DNA of 64,000 nucleotides from Pedobacter cryoconitis (GTDB lineage: Bacteria > Bacteroidota > Bacteroidia > Sphingobacteriales > Sphingobacteriaceae). Each line of letters starts with the position of its first letter. Within the stretch, counting starts at the first letter, position 1. The notes under the pieces are model-generated. The model saw nothing but the letters and a program-made list of their open reading frames with translations, had not been told where the DNA came from and made no database searches. This document shows positions 7,944 through 16,146 of this stretch, in pieces. The DNA lies in the NCBI RefSeq assembly GCF_003259615.1, contig NZ_QLLR01000028.1, positions 1 through 64,000 on the forward strand, written 5' to 3'. The translations under genes were made by a program, and so were the position numbers.

Positions 7944-8195
7944 ATGGAAGAAAATCAAGATACTAACACCCGATACTGCAATAAATGTCTTCATTTTGAT
8001 GCAGATACCAAGTCATGCAGCGCTTTTCCTAATGGTATTCCTTCTGCATTGCTTGCTGGCAAGATTAAGCATTTATCTAAATTTCCTGAACAAACAGGAA
8101 CTGAGGTGTTTGTTGATGCCAGGGAATATTGGATCAGTCAAGGGCTGGAATTGCATCCAATGGAAGGGGTTGATGACTTTATTATTGAGGATTAA
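7944..8195 (+). CDS. Phage zinc-ribbon-like protein next to MuF
   Basis: 83 residues. The N-terminus RYCNKCLHFDADTKSCSAFP (Cys14, Cys17 and a third Cys downstream) followed by NGIPSALLAGKIKHLSKFPE matches a short protein often found beside portal and MuF genes in phages of many bacteria ('CxxCkh...C.AFP.GIP..I..GkikH'). Its role is unknown; the cysteines suggest zinc binding. Placed directly after the MuF-protease gene, it could assist capsid assembly or protect against the protease domain, but only position supports the latter. The last 4 bases overlap the convergent AlbA_2 gene. Confidence 0.7.
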   Translation: MEENQDTNTRYCNKCLHFDADTKSCSAFPNGIPSALLAGKIKHLSKFPEQTGTEVFVDAREYWISQGLELHPMEGVDDFIIED

Positions 8196-9349
8196 ACTAC
8201 GTCAATAAATAATTCAAATTTTAATATTTCTTGATAATTTTCTGCGTGTAATGTTAGATTTAATTTAATAGATGTACCTATCATTTTATCATAAAAATAA
8301 AGTCTTATATCCGAAAGTAGTAATAATTGCGGAAGCTTGTGTTTAATATCATCAACATCAATAAATAATTTATTAGATCCGTCTGGAAGCTTGGAAATTT
8401 TAGGATAGTATCTTAAGTCATTATCTTTAGCTTTGCCGTACTCTTCCTTGGTCAAAACTCGAGGAACAATATGAAGACCTTCATATTGTGGAATGTCAAT
8501 TATTAAAGTAGCATTTTTAAGGGGGAAATCCCCATTGTTTAGAATGCCGAAATTCAATTTATTACTAAGAATCTCACCTAATAAGTAGTAATCCTGATAT
8601 CTATATGTAATAGTGACATTATTTTGTTGAGCTTTAAGAGTGTGTATAGCTCTTTTGCGGTCTTCATTTTGTCTGAGACCAGCATACTGACTATCTACGG
8701 CTTCGTTATCTTCATGATGGATTGCATCTTCCAATCGCATTATTGAATCCTGTATCCTTAACCATTCCTTTTTTGATGGTAGTTCAGGACTTCCGATAGA
8801 TTTTAATTGTATTCTTGTATCTTCATTATCTTTAAAAAATATTTTGACTTTGCCTTGAAAGTTTGGTTTAGAGTCGAATTTCTTACTATAGATTTTTTCT
8901 AAATCTTCTAAACGCATATCAATATTGATATTACCTATTCTAATCTTCATAGAATCTTCTTTAAGTACCACTTTATTGGATGGGTCGTTTAATCGCTTTT
9001 TCATCGCATATGGCTTATTCTCTGGGTTCAGAATGGTTAGAATTACAATATTCTTATTTAGATATTGATGTTCAGTATAACTTATTTTTAATGAAGGTTT
9101 TATATTGTCAGTAATTGTTTGCTGAATTATTCCTGCATCATCGGCATTTTGTACATCGAAAATGGTAACTACATTTTGTACTTTCTCAATACCTATAATA
9201 ATGAACTTATCCCCTTGATGTTCAGAATTTGCAAAAGATAGGACATCAATAACTAGTTTATGTTTTTTGATACTCTTATACTCTTCTCGTTTAAAATCTA
9301 AAAATTCTCCTTCCTGGTGGTATTTGATGAGTTCGTCGATAGTAGGCAT
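8192..9349 (-). CDS. AlbA_2 (Schlafen-like) domain protein, cargo gene
   Basis: 385 residues. Residues about 10-125 form an AlbA_2 domain: EGEFLDFKREEYKS, then VIDVLSFANSEHQGDKFIII and later a beta-rich stretch with NKNIVILTILNPENKPYAM. AlbA_2 domains occur in Schlafen-like and putative regulatory or defence proteins and are often called ATP-binding. The rest (about 150-385) is unrecognised, beginning with a charged helical region (LEDLEKIYSKK to about 235) and ending in a beta-rich domain. The gene is read against the head genes, has its own TAnnTTTG promoter, and breaks the MuF-protease order, so it looks like a lysogen-expressed cargo gene, possibly anti-phage. Confidence 0.75.
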   Translation of the reverse strand: MPTIDELIKYHQEGEFLDFKREEYKSIKKHKLVIDVLSFANSEHQGDKFIIIGIEKVQNVVTIFDVQNADDAGIIQQTITDNIKPSLKISYTEHQYLNKNIVILTILNPENKPYAMKKRLNDPSNKVVLKEDSMKIRIGNINIDMRLEDLEKIYSKKFDSKPNFQGKVKIFFKDNEDTRIQLKSIGSPELPSKKEWLRIQDSIMRLEDAIHHEDNEAVDSQYAGLRQNEDRKRAIHTLKAQQNNVTITYRYQDYYLLGEILSNKLNFGILNNGDFPLKNATLIIDIPQYEGLHIVPRVLTKEEYGKAKDNDLRYYPKISKLPDGSNKLFIDVDDIKHKLPQLLLLSDIRLYFYDKMIGTSIKLNLTLHAENYQEILKFELFIDVV

Positions 9350-9353
9350 ATAT

Positions 9354-9361
9354 CAAATATA
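9354..9361 (-). promoter_or_regulatory. Host-type -7 element for the AlbA_2 gene
   Basis: On the minus strand this reads TATATTTG (TAnnTTTG), 4 nt before the ATG at 9349. A host-type promoter on a reversed gene supports expression in the lysogen. Confidence 0.5.
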
Positions 9362-9416
9362 AAATATTAACCGAATACTATTCTGTTATTCTCCTGATCA
9401 ATTATCGATACTCCTG

Positions 9417-9424
9417 CTATTTAT
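9417..9424 (+). promoter_or_regulatory. Phage motif CTATTTAT, copy 4
   Basis: Continues as CTGAAA like copies 1 and 7; ends 18 nt before ATG 9443 and overlaps the left arm of the hairpin at 9419-9444. Confidence 0.5.
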
Positions 9425-9444
9425 CTGAAAGTACCCAGATAAAT
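9419..9444 (+). promoter_or_regulatory. Inverted repeat enclosing the protease start codon
   Basis: ATTTATCTG (9419-9427) and CAGATAAAT (9436-9444) are perfect inverted copies with an 8-nt loop. The first two bases of the start codon (9443-9444) are in the right arm. Same layout as at the small terminase gene. Confidence 0.5.
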
Positions 9445-10195
9445 GTCTAAAAAATTACTTCACAAATCTTTTGAATTTAATGATATAACAGTTGATACCG
9501 AAAGCAGAACCATATGTGGTTATGCCTCAGTTTTCAATGTTATTGATTCGGATGGTGATCTGATCACTCAGGGAGCGTTTTCAAAGTCTTTAAATGAAAA
9601 TGGTGTAGATAGTCTGAAGCCTCGTATTGTTCACTTATATCAACATAACCCTGTACAACTTTTGGGCAGACCATCAGTTCTGAGAGAAGATAGCAAAGGT
9701 TTATATTTTGAGACCACTATAGCTGATACAGCCCTTGGAAATGAAGTACTGGAATTATATCGTAATGGAACAATAAAAGAACATTCAATAGGTTTCCAGA
9801 CTGTAAAATCAAGCAATAAAGGCTCATACAATGAAATCTCTGAAGTAAAGCTGTTTGAATTCAGCTCTGTTACCTGGGGTGCAAATGAGCAGGCACAATT
9901 TACAGGCTTTAAATCTCAATTCACAAGTGATTCAATCATTGAGAACTGCGATAAAATGATAAAAATGTTGAAATCAGAAGTCACGAATGACACTATAGAT
10001 CAACTCCAAATATTTCTGAATCAGGTTAAAACCACACACTTAAATCTTACCGAAAAATCAGTTACAGAGCAATCAGACCCGTTGCAAGACAGTCCAGATA
10101 CTGATAACCCGATGGAGCTAGAGCCAGCGATTGAGGTTAAAAACAACGATGCAGAACTTATATCATCCTTCTTACAAGGATATAATAAAAAATAA
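9443..10195 (+). CDS. HK97 family prohead protease
   Basis: 250 residues. The protease domain (about 10-160) has the family hallmarks: GYASVFNVIDSDGDLI near 28-43, HLYQHNP with the catalytic His at 68, and IKEHSIGF with the catalytic Ser at 115. It cleaves the capsid protein delta domain and itself after prohead assembly. The C-terminal 90 residues are acidic and probably a scaffold-like or targeting tail (LTEKSVTEQSDPLQD...). The major capsid gene follows after 17 bases. Confidence 0.93.
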   Translation: MSKKLLHKSFEFNDITVDTESRTICGYASVFNVIDSDGDLITQGAFSKSLNENGVDSLKPRIVHLYQHNPVQLLGRPSVLREDSKGLYFETTIADTALGNEVLELYRNGTIKEHSIGFQTVKSSNKGSYNEISEVKLFEFSSVTWGANEQAQFTGFKSQFTSDSIIENCDKMIKMLKSEVTNDTIDQLQIFLNQVKTTHLNLTEKSVTEQSDPLQDSPDTDNPMELEPAIEVKNNDAELISSFLQGYNKK

Positions 10196-10212
10196 GAATA
10201 CCCAATCCAAAA

Positions 10213-11310
10213 ATGGAATTAAACGAAAAAATGGAGCAATTAGGTGCTTCAATTAAAGAAGATTTAAACAAATCAAATATTGAATTAAAAAATGAAATCG
10301 CTGAATTAAAAACAGCTAATACAGAATTCCAAAATCATTTGGATCAATTGTCTGCAAAAAATGCAGTTATCGAAGCAAAAGGCTTGTCTTTTGCAGACGA
10401 GTTGAAAGCTAATTTTAATTCAACAAAACCAGAATTATTAGCTAAGGGATTCGAGTTCCAATTGAAAGCTGTTTTAAAGCCACAAGCTGATATTAACCCA
10501 GAATATAAGCCAGGTATCGTTGCAGCACCATCACGTAAAGTAAATGCACGTCAATTATTTGCTGTAGGTTCTACTGGTTCAGATGCTGTTAAATATGTGC
10601 GTGAAACAGGTTACACGAATGGTGCAGCTATCAAAGAAGAAGGTGTTGCAGCAGGTGAATCAAGCTTCTCAATTGCACAAGCTACTGCACTAGTAAAAAC
10701 TATCTCTACATATATCGTTGTTTCAAAAGAAATGCTTGCAGACGTTGATGGTATCACAAGTTATTTGCAAAATCGTGTTCCAGCTAAAATGGCTGAAGCA
10801 GAAGATAATGAATTGTTTTTCGGTGTTGGTGATATCAAAGGTGTAGCAACTACAGCGGTACAGTTTACAGGTACAACCTTCGCAATGGGAACAGGTGCAA
10901 CAATCAACCAGTATGATGTTTTAAGAGTGTCAGCGAATATGATCGCAAAAGCTAACTATTCTGCAACCGCAATCGCCATTAACCCAACAGATAAGACCAA
11001 ATTAGAATTAGCGAAAGACTCAACAGGTAATTATATTTTTCCATATGGAAATCTATCAGTAGCTGGAATTCCAGTAGTTGAAACTAATGCTATTCCAGAA
11101 GGTAAATTCTTAGTAGGTGACTTCAGATTCGGTGCTGAGATCAAAGATCGTCAGGGTTTAACAATCTCTTATTACCCTTCGGATGCTGACAACGTTAAAA
11201 AAGGTTTAATCACCATTTTAGCTGAAGAAAGATTAGCATTACCAGTTTATCATCCAGGTGCGTTCGTAACGGGAGATTTTACTAGTGCAATGGTAGCATT
11301 GAAAAAATAG
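10213..11310 (+). CDS. Major capsid protein (HK97 fold)
   Basis: 365 residues. Residues 1-60 form a coiled coil (LNEKMEQLGASIKEDL, then KNEIAELKTANTEFQNHLDQ) as in the delta domain that acts as an internal scaffold and is removed by the protease. The rest has the HK97-fold order: 'SRKVNARQLFAVG', an E-loop region, YIVVSKEMLADVDGITSYLQ, and the C-terminal GLITILAEERLALPVYHPGAF. Codon use appears optimised (frequent TTA/GCA, few rare codons). A strong terminator follows at 11337, fitting separate high-level expression of protease and capsid. Confidence 0.95.
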   Translation: MELNEKMEQLGASIKEDLNKSNIELKNEIAELKTANTEFQNHLDQLSAKNAVIEAKGLSFADELKANFNSTKPELLAKGFEFQLKAVLKPQADINPEYKPGIVAAPSRKVNARQLFAVGSTGSDAVKYVRETGYTNGAAIKEEGVAAGESSFSIAQATALVKTISTYIVVSKEMLADVDGITSYLQNRVPAKMAEAEDNELFFGVGDIKGVATTAVQFTGTTFAMGTGATINQYDVLRVSANMIAKANYSATAIAINPTDKTKLELAKDSTGNYIFPYGNLSVAGIPVVETNAIPEGKFLVGDFRFGAEIKDRQGLTISYYPSDADNVKKGLITILAEERLALPVYHPGAFVTGDFTSAMVALKK

Positions 11311-11336
11311 TCTTAGGACTCTTAACAAATACAGAA

Positions 11337-11365
11337 GGTGGTGGGGAAATCCACCACCTTTTTTT
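11337..11365 (+). terminator. Strong intrinsic terminator after the capsid gene
   Basis: GGTGGTGG (11337-11344) and CCACCACC (11351-11358) form an 8-bp GC-rich stem, loop GGAAAT, followed by seven T. Confidence 0.9.
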
Positions 11366-11380
11366 ATACAATAATATATC

Positions 11381-11656
11381 ATGATAACATTACCTCTGGC
11401 AAAGCAATACCTTAATATCCATCCTTCCAATACAACTGATGATGTAATGATCCAATTATTAATGGATGCAGCAATCATCCAGGCAACACAAATCACAGAT
11501 GCTGACAATTCACTAATAGATTTAAGTTTACTTAAAGACGTTGCGACCAATTATATGCATCGCGAGAATTACCTGGATGTGGACAATGGTGGATTGATAT
11601 TATCCAATACAACTGTTCAGATCATAAATAAGTATAGAAAGGTCATCATCTACTAA
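11381..11656 (+). CDS. Head-tail connector, gp6-like
   Basis: 91 residues. MITLPLAKQYLNIHPSNTTD followed by DVMIQLLMDAAIIQATQIT is the standard start of gp6-type connector proteins ('mitl.eaK.yLrid...dD.lI..li.aA'). The protein forms a ring beneath the portal. The stop overlaps the next start by one base (TAATG), so the two connectors are translationally coupled. Confidence 0.85.
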   Translation: MITLPLAKQYLNIHPSNTTDDVMIQLLMDAAIIQATQITDADNSLIDLSLLKDVATNYMHRENYLDVDNGGLILSNTTVQIINKYRKVIIY

Positions 11657-12024
11657 TGAAGAATGCAGTAAAATATAATAAGCTAATTAAATTTTGGAAA
11701 GCTGACCAGATCAGTGATGGTCAAGGTGGTACTTATCCGTCATATACTTTCCTCTTTACAGACAATGCAAATATTATAGCCAAAACTGAAAAGAGAGGTT
11801 TACAGCAAGGGCAATTAGTTTTGGTAGGATATTTCCATATTTCAATCCGTTTTAGACAGGATATTGATATCGATAAATCAATGCTGATAAAATCAGGTAA
11901 TCAGTATTACACCATTCATTCTATTATAAATGATCAGGATAGAGAATACCAGCTGGTATGCACAACATCCGATAATAATAAAGAGGTTTTCATGATTGAG
12001 AACCCCTATGAGAATTTTAAATAA
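11656..12024 (+). CDS. Head-tail joining (head closure) protein
   Basis: 122 residues, beta-rich. The pattern 'YNKLIKFWKADQISDGQGGT' near residue 6, then ANIIAKTEKRGLQQGQL and IRFRQDIDIDKSMLIKSGNQ fits the SPP1 gp16 / phage head-tail joining family, which closes the connector after packaging and provides the tail docking face. It follows the gp6-like gene in the expected order. Confidence 0.85.
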   Translation: MKNAVKYNKLIKFWKADQISDGQGGTYPSYTFLFTDNANIIAKTEKRGLQQGQLVLVGYFHISIRFRQDIDIDKSMLIKSGNQYYTIHSIINDQDREYQLVCTTSDNNKEVFMIENPYENFK

Positions 12025-12028
12025 TTAA

Positions 12029-13834
12029 ATGTCACAAGTAAATTTTATAGACAAATCACAAAATGTCCCATATGATCCTACAAAAATAAATGCCCAGGAT
12101 TTAAACGAAATAAAAGTGTCTGTTAATTCCAAAGCAGATCAGACATCATTTGATGCTCTGAAAACTGTTGCGAAAACTGGATCATTTAATGATCTAATTG
12201 ACAAACCTACAATAGGAGCTGGTAATGCAAGCATTGATGATGCTGTTATATCTCCTGAAAAAACATATAGTTCAACGAAAGTCGAAACGTTACTTATTGG
12301 AAAAGCAAGTAAAATAAATGGTCTAATACCAGAAGCAGAATTACCAGAAGTAGTTTTTAGTAATCTATCGGGTAGTGGCACAAGATCTGACCCTTACCTT
12401 TTTCAAGGAAATTCCACAGGATTAACAGTTGAGACGTTAACAGCCTTAATGCGATCATTACCGAACTGGGGAGCTGACAAGATATTCCAAGGTAATATGA
12501 CCTGGATAGATGCGCCAACTGGTGGTGGTGAACAATTAGATAAGCTTAATACATCAACTTTAGTTGCAGGGATAATAGGTGGCGATATTGTTCCTTTATC
12601 GTGGAATTATGTCGCTAACGGGACTACATATACTATTCAACGCGATACTAATTTATCCTTCGCTAATGCGGTGCTAGTTTACTCTGGTTCAGCGAACTCA
12701 GTTATAGCAACTGGACTGTCTCCGCTCACTGACTATGTATTCAGATTAAGAGTTACGGGTACTGGATTTGCAGGTTCAAATTATTTTATCTTATCTGTGA
12801 AGACTGATGTTCAAGGAAAAGCTACACCAGCTGCACCTATTTTTAATGGTAACGACTCTGCTAATACATTAACATTAAGTCATCCATTGGGAAATTCTGA
12901 ACTTTTAATTAGTGAAAACGGTGGCTCATTTATTCCTTATACTACTCAAATCAACGTAGGTAATGTAAATAGACCTTTCGGATATTGGGTTGGTAAGACA
13001 AGATCCAATGCAGATCGAAATGAATCACCTTTAGCAAGTTCACCTGCATTTACTGGTATAGTTTCAACTCCTGCTAAACCTACACTGCCAGTTAATAATA
13101 ATTCAAGTTATTCATTCAGTTGGACTTACACAGCTGGTTACACAACTCCTAGTGCCTATGAAGGTACAAAAGATGGTGGAGCTACATTTGTTACACTAAC
13201 CGCTAAACCTTGGAATATTGGTGCTGGTGATTACTCTTCTGGACAAATTGGAGTGAGGGTAAAGGCCGTAGACGGTATAAACAATGCTTCGCCTTGGTTA
13301 TTTAATACAGTTGGATTTAGCCTACCATTAGTCTCTGTTGCACTGACTCAGTTAGTTAATGATGGGTATTGCGACATTATTGAAAATAATGTGGTAACAG
13401 TAAATGAACAAGGTCAATATGCCTATGTTTCTAGCCCTTTAACACTTCCAATTGGAGGTGCAGGATTTATAATGATGGATCTAAATGAGCCTGATGGGGT
13501 ACAAACTATGTCTATTGGTTTTCAAACTAGCTCTCAGTTGGCTAATGCACCTAGTTATGAAATGTATAGTGGTTCTAATGGAGATCATAAATTTCTAGCT
13601 CACAATGGCAATACATATGCGGGAAGTCCGATATTACCAAGAAGTGCTAATACTAAAGGTAGGATTAGAGCAAATGGTACGATAATTTATTTTGAGTATA
13701 GTACTGACGCAGGTGTGTCTTGGACTTCGCTAACCAACGTTCCACAGCCCCAATCTGTTTTGTATATCAGAGCTGTAAGTGGTTCACAAGGCTTTGTATT
13801 ACAGAATCTACAGTATTCAGGAGGTTTTGTATGA
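12029..13834 (+). CDS. Tail-fibre-like protein with FN3 domain
   Basis: 601 residues. The N-terminus (about 1-115) is a repetitive low-complexity shaft region (VSVNSKADQTSFDALKTVAK, DLIDKPTIG) as in phage fibres. About 190-260 is a fibronectin type III-like domain (LSWNYVANGTTYTIQRDTNL, GLSPLTDYVFRLRV), with more beta domains to about 430. The C-terminal 150 residues resemble a jelly-roll adhesin. A surface-binding role is inferred. It lies unusually between connector and tail completion genes, 4 nt after the previous gene, and its stop overlaps the start of the deacetylase gene by four bases (ATGA), so the two are probably one adhesion-depolymerase unit. Confidence 0.75.
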   Translation: MSQVNFIDKSQNVPYDPTKINAQDLNEIKVSVNSKADQTSFDALKTVAKTGSFNDLIDKPTIGAGNASIDDAVISPEKTYSSTKVETLLIGKASKINGLIPEAELPEVVFSNLSGSGTRSDPYLFQGNSTGLTVETLTALMRSLPNWGADKIFQGNMTWIDAPTGGGEQLDKLNTSTLVAGIIGGDIVPLSWNYVANGTTYTIQRDTNLSFANAVLVYSGSANSVIATGLSPLTDYVFRLRVTGTGFAGSNYFILSVKTDVQGKATPAAPIFNGNDSANTLTLSHPLGNSELLISENGGSFIPYTTQINVGNVNRPFGYWVGKTRSNADRNESPLASSPAFTGIVSTPAKPTLPVNNNSSYSFSWTYTAGYTTPSAYEGTKDGGATFVTLTAKPWNIGAGDYSSGQIGVRVKAVDGINNASPWLFNTVGFSLPLVSVALTQLVNDGYCDIIENNVVTVNEQGQYAYVSSPLTLPIGGAGFIMMDLNEPDGVQTMSIGFQTSSQLANAPSYEMYSGSNGDHKFLAHNGNTYAGSPILPRSANTKGRIRANGTIIYFEYSTDAGVSWTSLTNVPQPQSVLYIRAVSGSQGFVLQNLQYSGGFV

Positions 13835-15288
13835 TCGGTATAAAAGGTAGAAGAATAGTCAATTCAGGTGGGAGTGTTCCACCTGTTGGCTTGGACGTAA
13901 TAACTATAGAAGTTGTATTTGCTAATACACCTGTATCACCATCATTTCAATTCGCTGATATGAAATATAATAAGCGTGCTGGAATGATTTTAGTTAAAGA
14001 TGATGGTGCTACTGATGATAATGATGTTTTTGCTGTATGCCACGGTGGGATAACAGCTTCTAATGGTAACATTTATCCAGGATATCGTTACACAGATGGT
14101 TGTGGTAATCCTGTAGAATATCATTACACCTTTGCAATTAACGATGCGATTGTTAGAGGTGATTTAAATCCTGGAGCAACCACTTGGGAAAATTATAAGG
14201 CAATGTTTCCTTATGATTACAGACTTTCTAACCATAGCTATGCTCACGGAGGAGGAGCAAAAGGATATGATAAGTATTATCAGATCCGACAGAATGAAAT
14301 AAGTATCTATAATAATTCTGGTGGATTAAGAACAAGAACATTTGTAATACCGACAGCTGATGAGGGGTATTCATATCTAGCACCATACCTTGGTTATAAA
14401 TTGATTGGGAGCACATTTGGTAGTGAATCTGTTGCTGACGACAACGGTAATCTGGTGCAATATAGTTCTGCTATAGATGTGAAAACTATTAATAAAGCAA
14501 GAATAGATAGGTTCTTATTTTCAAGAGCTTTTGCAGCAAACTGGAACGAAGAAGATTTATATGGGTTAAAGGATTTGGTAAACAGGGTTATAACTGATAG
14601 TCTTTCTGGTTCAAAAAAAGTAATGGGACATATGTTCAGCCATCAAATTACTGATGGAAATGAAAGCCTTGATACCTTTGTTGAATTTATGAAATACATA
14701 CAAGAGCATCCAGGTAATCAAGATAGTATGTGGATACCAAATATGTCTGAATTTGCTGAATATTATGAGACTAAGTTAAATGTTGGGAAAACGACTGTTA
14801 TTGAAGGGAATAAGATGATAATAACATTGGATCTTTCTTCTTTACCAAAGGAAATGGAATATAGAGATATGTCGCTAGTTATAAATGGTGGATTAATTCA
14901 ACAGGTCAATATCGTTGGTGCAGATAGTTATTCAGCTAATTATCCAACAGGATTAATAAATGTTTTCAACAGGAATAAAAATATTAAAGATCCAAAATTT
15001 GATGTTAGTCTACCTCAGATTTTAACAGCAACTGCTTCTGGTAATAGTATTAAATTAACATATGATCGAGGAATAACTCAAACCTTATTTTCTAACGAAG
15101 TTGGTAAGGCATATAGTGTCATTAGTAATACTGTTTTATCTGTTACTGGTAGCGGCTCACAATGGGTAATTAATTGTCAAAAACCTGTTCAACAAGTTCA
15201 AACCTTTGATTACCGAATGCAACGTGGTAATGCTACAGACAATATTGGTTTAAAGGTTCCAACTTATATTGGGTATCCAATATCTTGA
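13831..15288 (+). CDS. Tail-associated polysaccharide deacetylase (NodB-like)
   Basis: 485 residues with the ATG at 13831 overlapping the previous stop. AGGAGG lies 7 nt upstream, unusual in this phylum. The enzyme domain shows ILVKDDGATDD (D57, D58), equivalent to the TFDD motif, and NHSYAH with H135 and H139 as the HSxxH zinc site of family CE4 deacetylases; HMFSHQITD near 270 may supply a later motif. The rest (about 330-485) is beta-rich and probably binds carbohydrate or the virion. Predicted to remove acetyl groups from capsular or wall polysaccharide during infection. An in-frame start further upstream at 13720 exists but would lie deep in the preceding gene. Confidence 0.75.
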   Translation: MIGIKGRRIVNSGGSVPPVGLDVITIEVVFANTPVSPSFQFADMKYNKRAGMILVKDDGATDDNDVFAVCHGGITASNGNIYPGYRYTDGCGNPVEYHYTFAINDAIVRGDLNPGATTWENYKAMFPYDYRLSNHSYAHGGGAKGYDKYYQIRQNEISIYNNSGGLRTRTFVIPTADEGYSYLAPYLGYKLIGSTFGSESVADDNGNLVQYSSAIDVKTINKARIDRFLFSRAFAANWNEEDLYGLKDLVNRVITDSLSGSKKVMGHMFSHQITDGNESLDTFVEFMKYIQEHPGNQDSMWIPNMSEFAEYYETKLNVGKTTVIEGNKMIITLDLSSLPKEMEYRDMSLVINGGLIQQVNIVGADSYSANYPTGLINVFNRNKNIKDPKFDVSLPQILTATASGNSIKLTYDRGITQTLFSNEVGKAYSVISNTVLSVTGSGSQWVINCQKPVQQVQTFDYRMQRGNATDNIGLKVPTYIGYPIS

Positions 15289-15444
15289 TTGTAAGTTGAT
15301 TATGTCAAGTAGTTAAACTGTTCATTTTTTTCATTTATAGTATTACACATTTTATTTCAAATATTTATAGGATTTATGTCACCGTTAGTCGTCTCTTTTC
15401 CACCGCTGTTGATAAGAACTTGCTAAAATTAATAGTAAGCATTT

Positions 15445-15452
15445 TATATTTG
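15445..15452 (+). promoter_or_regulatory. Host-type promoter before the microprotein gene
   Basis: TATATTTG (TAnnTTTG) lies 31 nt before ATG 15484, with TTG at 15420-15422 upstream at a plausible -33 distance. The 195-base gap after the deacetylase gene otherwise holds nothing recognised. Confidence 0.5.
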
Positions 15453-15483
15453 TATAGTTATATCAAATTATAACAACACACAT

Positions 15484-15591
15484 ATGTCGAAATCAGCGAG
15501 AAGTGCAAAAACAGGAAAATTTGTAACTATTAAGTACGCTAAAAGTCATCCCAACACAACTGTTGTGGAGACCAGTAAAAAGTCGAAATAA
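15484..15591 (+). CDS. Conserved 35-residue basic microprotein
   Basis: The frame ATG 15484 to TAA 15589-15591 encodes MSKSARSAKTGKFVTIKYAK then SHPNTTVVETSKKSK. This matches a widespread small protein type, 'SARSakTGrfVtk.yA..HP.TTvvE', found on phages, plasmids and chromosomes without known function. It lies between two tail modules with its own host-type promoter and an intrinsic terminator at 15627, the layout of a moron gene expressed from the lysogen. It is too short for most gene finders. High Lys/Ser content suggests nucleic acid or ribosome contact, but this is speculation. Confidence 0.7.
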   Translation: MSKSARSAKTGKFVTIKYAKSHPNTTVVETSKKSK

Positions 15592-15626
15592 AAGTTTAAA
15601 ACTGTTTTTATGAAAAATCAATGACT

Positions 15627-15655
15627 GCCCCTTGGAAACGAGGGGCTTTATTGTT
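15627..15655 (+). terminator. Intrinsic terminator after the microprotein gene
   Basis: GCCCCT (15627-15632) pairs with AGGGGC (15641-15646), loop TGGAAACG, then TTTATTGTTT. Confidence 0.75.
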
Positions 15656-15663
15656 TCTGCTCA

Positions 15664-15671
15664 CTATTTAT
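15664..15671 (+). promoter_or_regulatory. Phage motif CTATTTAT, copy 5
   Basis: Directly after the terminator and 4 nt before ATG 15676, so transcription probably restarts here if the motif is a promoter box. Confidence 0.5.
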
Positions 15672-15675
15672 AGTT

Positions 15676-16110
15676 ATGGCAGATAAATTCAACATACGAG
15701 TAGAGGGACTCGATACTACCCTTAATAAGCTGGCTAAATTAGCCCAGCAGAATAAAACTGAAGCTAAACAGGCTATCACTGAAACAGCAATCAACATTGA
15801 GAGAAAGGCAAAGCAAAATCTTGCTGCATTACCATTTAAAGATTCAGTAGGCGGAATTGCTCAGTCAGGTTACATCTTATATGATGGTGATGGATATGGA
15901 GGTGAGGTCGGGTTTAATAAATTCACAAGTCCATATATTGAATATGGTACTGGAAATCAGGTTGTTGTGCCTATTGGCTGGGAGGATTTTGCATTGCAGT
16001 TCAAAAAAGGTGATGGAGTAAATATTAAACCAATGCCTTATTTTCATCCAGCAATCAATTCTGAGTTGGAAAATTTAAAAAGGAATTTAAAAAATAGTAT
16101 GAAACCTTAG
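15676..16110 (+). CDS. HK97 gp10-like tail/connector protein
   Basis: 144 residues. 'IRVEGLDTTLNKLAKLAQQ' at the start, then ITETAINIERKAKQNLAALP, GGEVGFNKFTSPYIEYGTG and PMPYFHPAINSELENL are the successive signatures of the gp10 family, which works at the head-tail interface or tail terminator. Its order after the connectors fits, although fibre, deacetylase and microprotein genes intervene. Confidence 0.88.
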   Translation: MADKFNIRVEGLDTTLNKLAKLAQQNKTEAKQAITETAINIERKAKQNLAALPFKDSVGGIAQSGYILYDGDGYGGEVGFNKFTSPYIEYGTGNQVVVPIGWEDFALQFKKGDGVNIKPMPYFHPAINSELENLKRNLKNSMKP

Positions 16111-16146
16111 CGTATATTTATTGTTGTTAAGGTAAATATTTTTCAT

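Noticed and set aside
11239..11550. 103-codon minus-strand frame across the capsid gene end
   Set aside because: It crosses a strong terminator and two supported genes in antisense and has no family features.
13720..13830. Longer N-terminus for the deacetylase gene
   Set aside because: The extra 37 codons lie wholly inside the preceding gene in another frame; the ATG at 13831 gives the usual four-base overlap.
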